A DNA stretch of 7,716 nt, from positions 1 to 7,716 of the forward strand of contig JALQVK010000053.1 in assembly GCA_023260375.1 (NCBI GenBank), written 5' to 3'. Source of the stretch: Rhodoluna sp. (lineage in GTDB: Bacteria > Actinomycetota > Actinomycetes > Actinomycetales > Microbacteriaceae). This document shows positions 7,169 through 7,716 of the stretch, piece after piece (within the stretch, counting starts at the first letter, position 1; every line of letters begins with the position of its first letter). The notes beneath the pieces are model-generated. The model did no database searches, had not been told where the DNA came from, and worked only from the letters and a program-made list of their open reading frames with translations. Made by a program: the position numbers and the translations under genes.

Positions 7169-7716
7169 CTAGGCATAGGTCCATTCGAGATAGAAGAAAC
7201 CTACGCCCGACAAGACACACAATGCGCCGATGAGCCAGAACCTCACGACGATTGTGATCTGTTGCCAACCTTTTTGTTCGAAGTGATGGTGCAATGGGCT
7301 CATCAGGAACACTCTACGACCGGTTCCGGTTCGCCACTTGGTGATTTTGAAGAAAACTCTTTGAATAATCACTGATCCGGTAACGATTACAAAAAGACCG
7401 CCGATTGGAATGAGCAATAATTCGGTTCGGGTAAGTATTGCTAAAGCGGCCAATGCCCCGCCCAGTCCGAGTGACCCGGTGTCGCCCATGAATATTTGAG
7501 CTGGAGAAGTGTTCCACCAAAGGAAACCGATTAGCGAGCCGACGACAGCTGAAGCGACCACGGCGAGGTCAAGTGAATCTTTCACCTCGTAACAGTTGTG
7601 AAGGTCTGGGAGGCGGAAACATGAATTATTGAATTGCCAGAAGCCAATAATTGCGTAGGCTCCAATTGCCATTGCCTAAGAACCAGTTGCAAGGCCATCG
7701 AGACCATCTGCAATGT
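7169..7716 (-). CDS. mraY: MraY C-terminal half (5' end outside window), interrupted by in-frame TAG
   Basis: Phospho-MurNAc-pentapeptide translocase, the integral membrane enzyme that makes lipid I from UDP-MurNAc-pentapeptide and undecaprenyl phosphate. From the window edge the minus strand encodes [12 protein letters not shown] (7714-7679), matching the conserved N-x-x-D-G-L-D-G-L block. A TAG follows (7678-7676), then, in the same frame, 168 more residues that continue the MraY sequence ([14 protein letters not shown]). Later motifs are the Mg-site block [12 protein letters not shown] (61-72, counted from the ATG at 7672) and [13 protein letters not shown] (124-136). Several membrane spans are visible (about 36-53, 69-80, 86-105, 140-160). 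The two sides join without gap or overlap, so this is a nonsense change or a sequencing error, not two genes. The ATG at 7672-7670 is an internal Met and a protein starting there would lack half the active site. It ends in TAG, 3 nt before murD. Confidence 0.9.
7676..7678 (-). other. In-frame amber (TAG) codon within mraY
   Basis: On the minus strand the codons read ACT GGT TCT TAG GCA ATG GCA. TAG replaces one residue in the segment after the conserved DGLDGL block, where relatives usually carry a small or hydrophobic residue. A single base change from TCG (Ser) or TTG (Leu) would explain it. The reading frame is unchanged on both sides: the codon starts 507 bases, exactly 169 codons, above the first base of the terminal stop. 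Confidence 0.9.

Noticed and set aside
6732..7172. 146-codon open frame on the plus strand opposite murD
   Set aside because: It is antisense to well-conserved MurD motifs, with no ribosome binding site or recognisable protein features.
7169..7672. The 167-codon ORF taken as a complete small membrane protein gene starting at ATG 7672
   Set aside because: Conserved MraY sequence continues upstream in the same frame to the window edge, so this ATG is an internal codon of mraY behind a TAG.
7676..7678. Programmed amber recoding (pyrrolysine-type or a reassigned TAG code)
   Set aside because: Four neighbouring genes end normally at TAG, no recoding element is evident next to the codon, and the MraY position is not a catalytic residue that would call for a special amino acid.
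1..7716. Search for tRNA or rRNA genes, CRISPR arrays, insertion sequences, attachment sites or defence genes
   Set aside because: The window is almost fully occupied by seven dcw genes with consistent orientation and composition. No tandem or long inverted repeats, clover-leaf sequences or mobile element genes were seen.

Overview
The window is a stretch of the division and cell wall (dcw) cluster from a bacterium, with every gene on the minus strand. Reading in the direction of transcription (from high to low coordinates), the order is mraY (5' end outside the window), murD, ftsW, murG, murC, ftsQ, ftsZ (3' end outside the window). This order, with no ftsA, ddl or murB between ftsQ and ftsZ, is typical of Actinobacteria. 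The details fit: MurG has the PYPIGNGEQ block, FtsQ has a long basic N-terminal tail, and FtsZ has the [18 protein letters not shown] block. Base composition estimated by eye is close to 50% GC, low for an actinobacterium, which points loosely to a small-genome aquatic lineage (Luna-type Microbacteriaceae or acI-like). That placement is inference only.

Layout: 7716-7169 is the C-terminal half of mraY, which contains an unexpected in-frame TAG codon; 7165-5696 murD; 5703-4492 ftsW; 4495-3404 murG; 3385-1997 murC; 1993-1112 ftsQ; 1111-985 a 127-bp gap, the only real intergenic space, probably with a promoter and leader for ftsZ; 984-1 ftsZ. The other junctions are 3-nt gaps, an 18-nt gap, an 8-nt overlap and an ATGA overlap, so mraY to ftsQ look like one translationally coupled operon.

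The genes act in one pathway. MurC starts the UDP-MurNAc peptide with L-Ala and MurD adds D-Glu. MraY moves phospho-MurNAc-pentapeptide onto undecaprenyl phosphate (lipid I), MurG adds GlcNAc (lipid II), and FtsW polymerises lipid II at the septum. FtsQ links the divisome across the membrane, and FtsZ forms the cytoplasmic ring.

I see no new biological system here. The one strong anomaly is the amber codon inside mraY, an essential gene, with clear MraY sequence in the same frame on both sides. Smaller observations are the ftsZ leader with an imperfect inverted repeat, a changed position in the MurD H-N-x-x-N motif, the TTG start of ftsQ, and two gene pairs that are in the same frame and separated only by a TAG stop and one sense codon.
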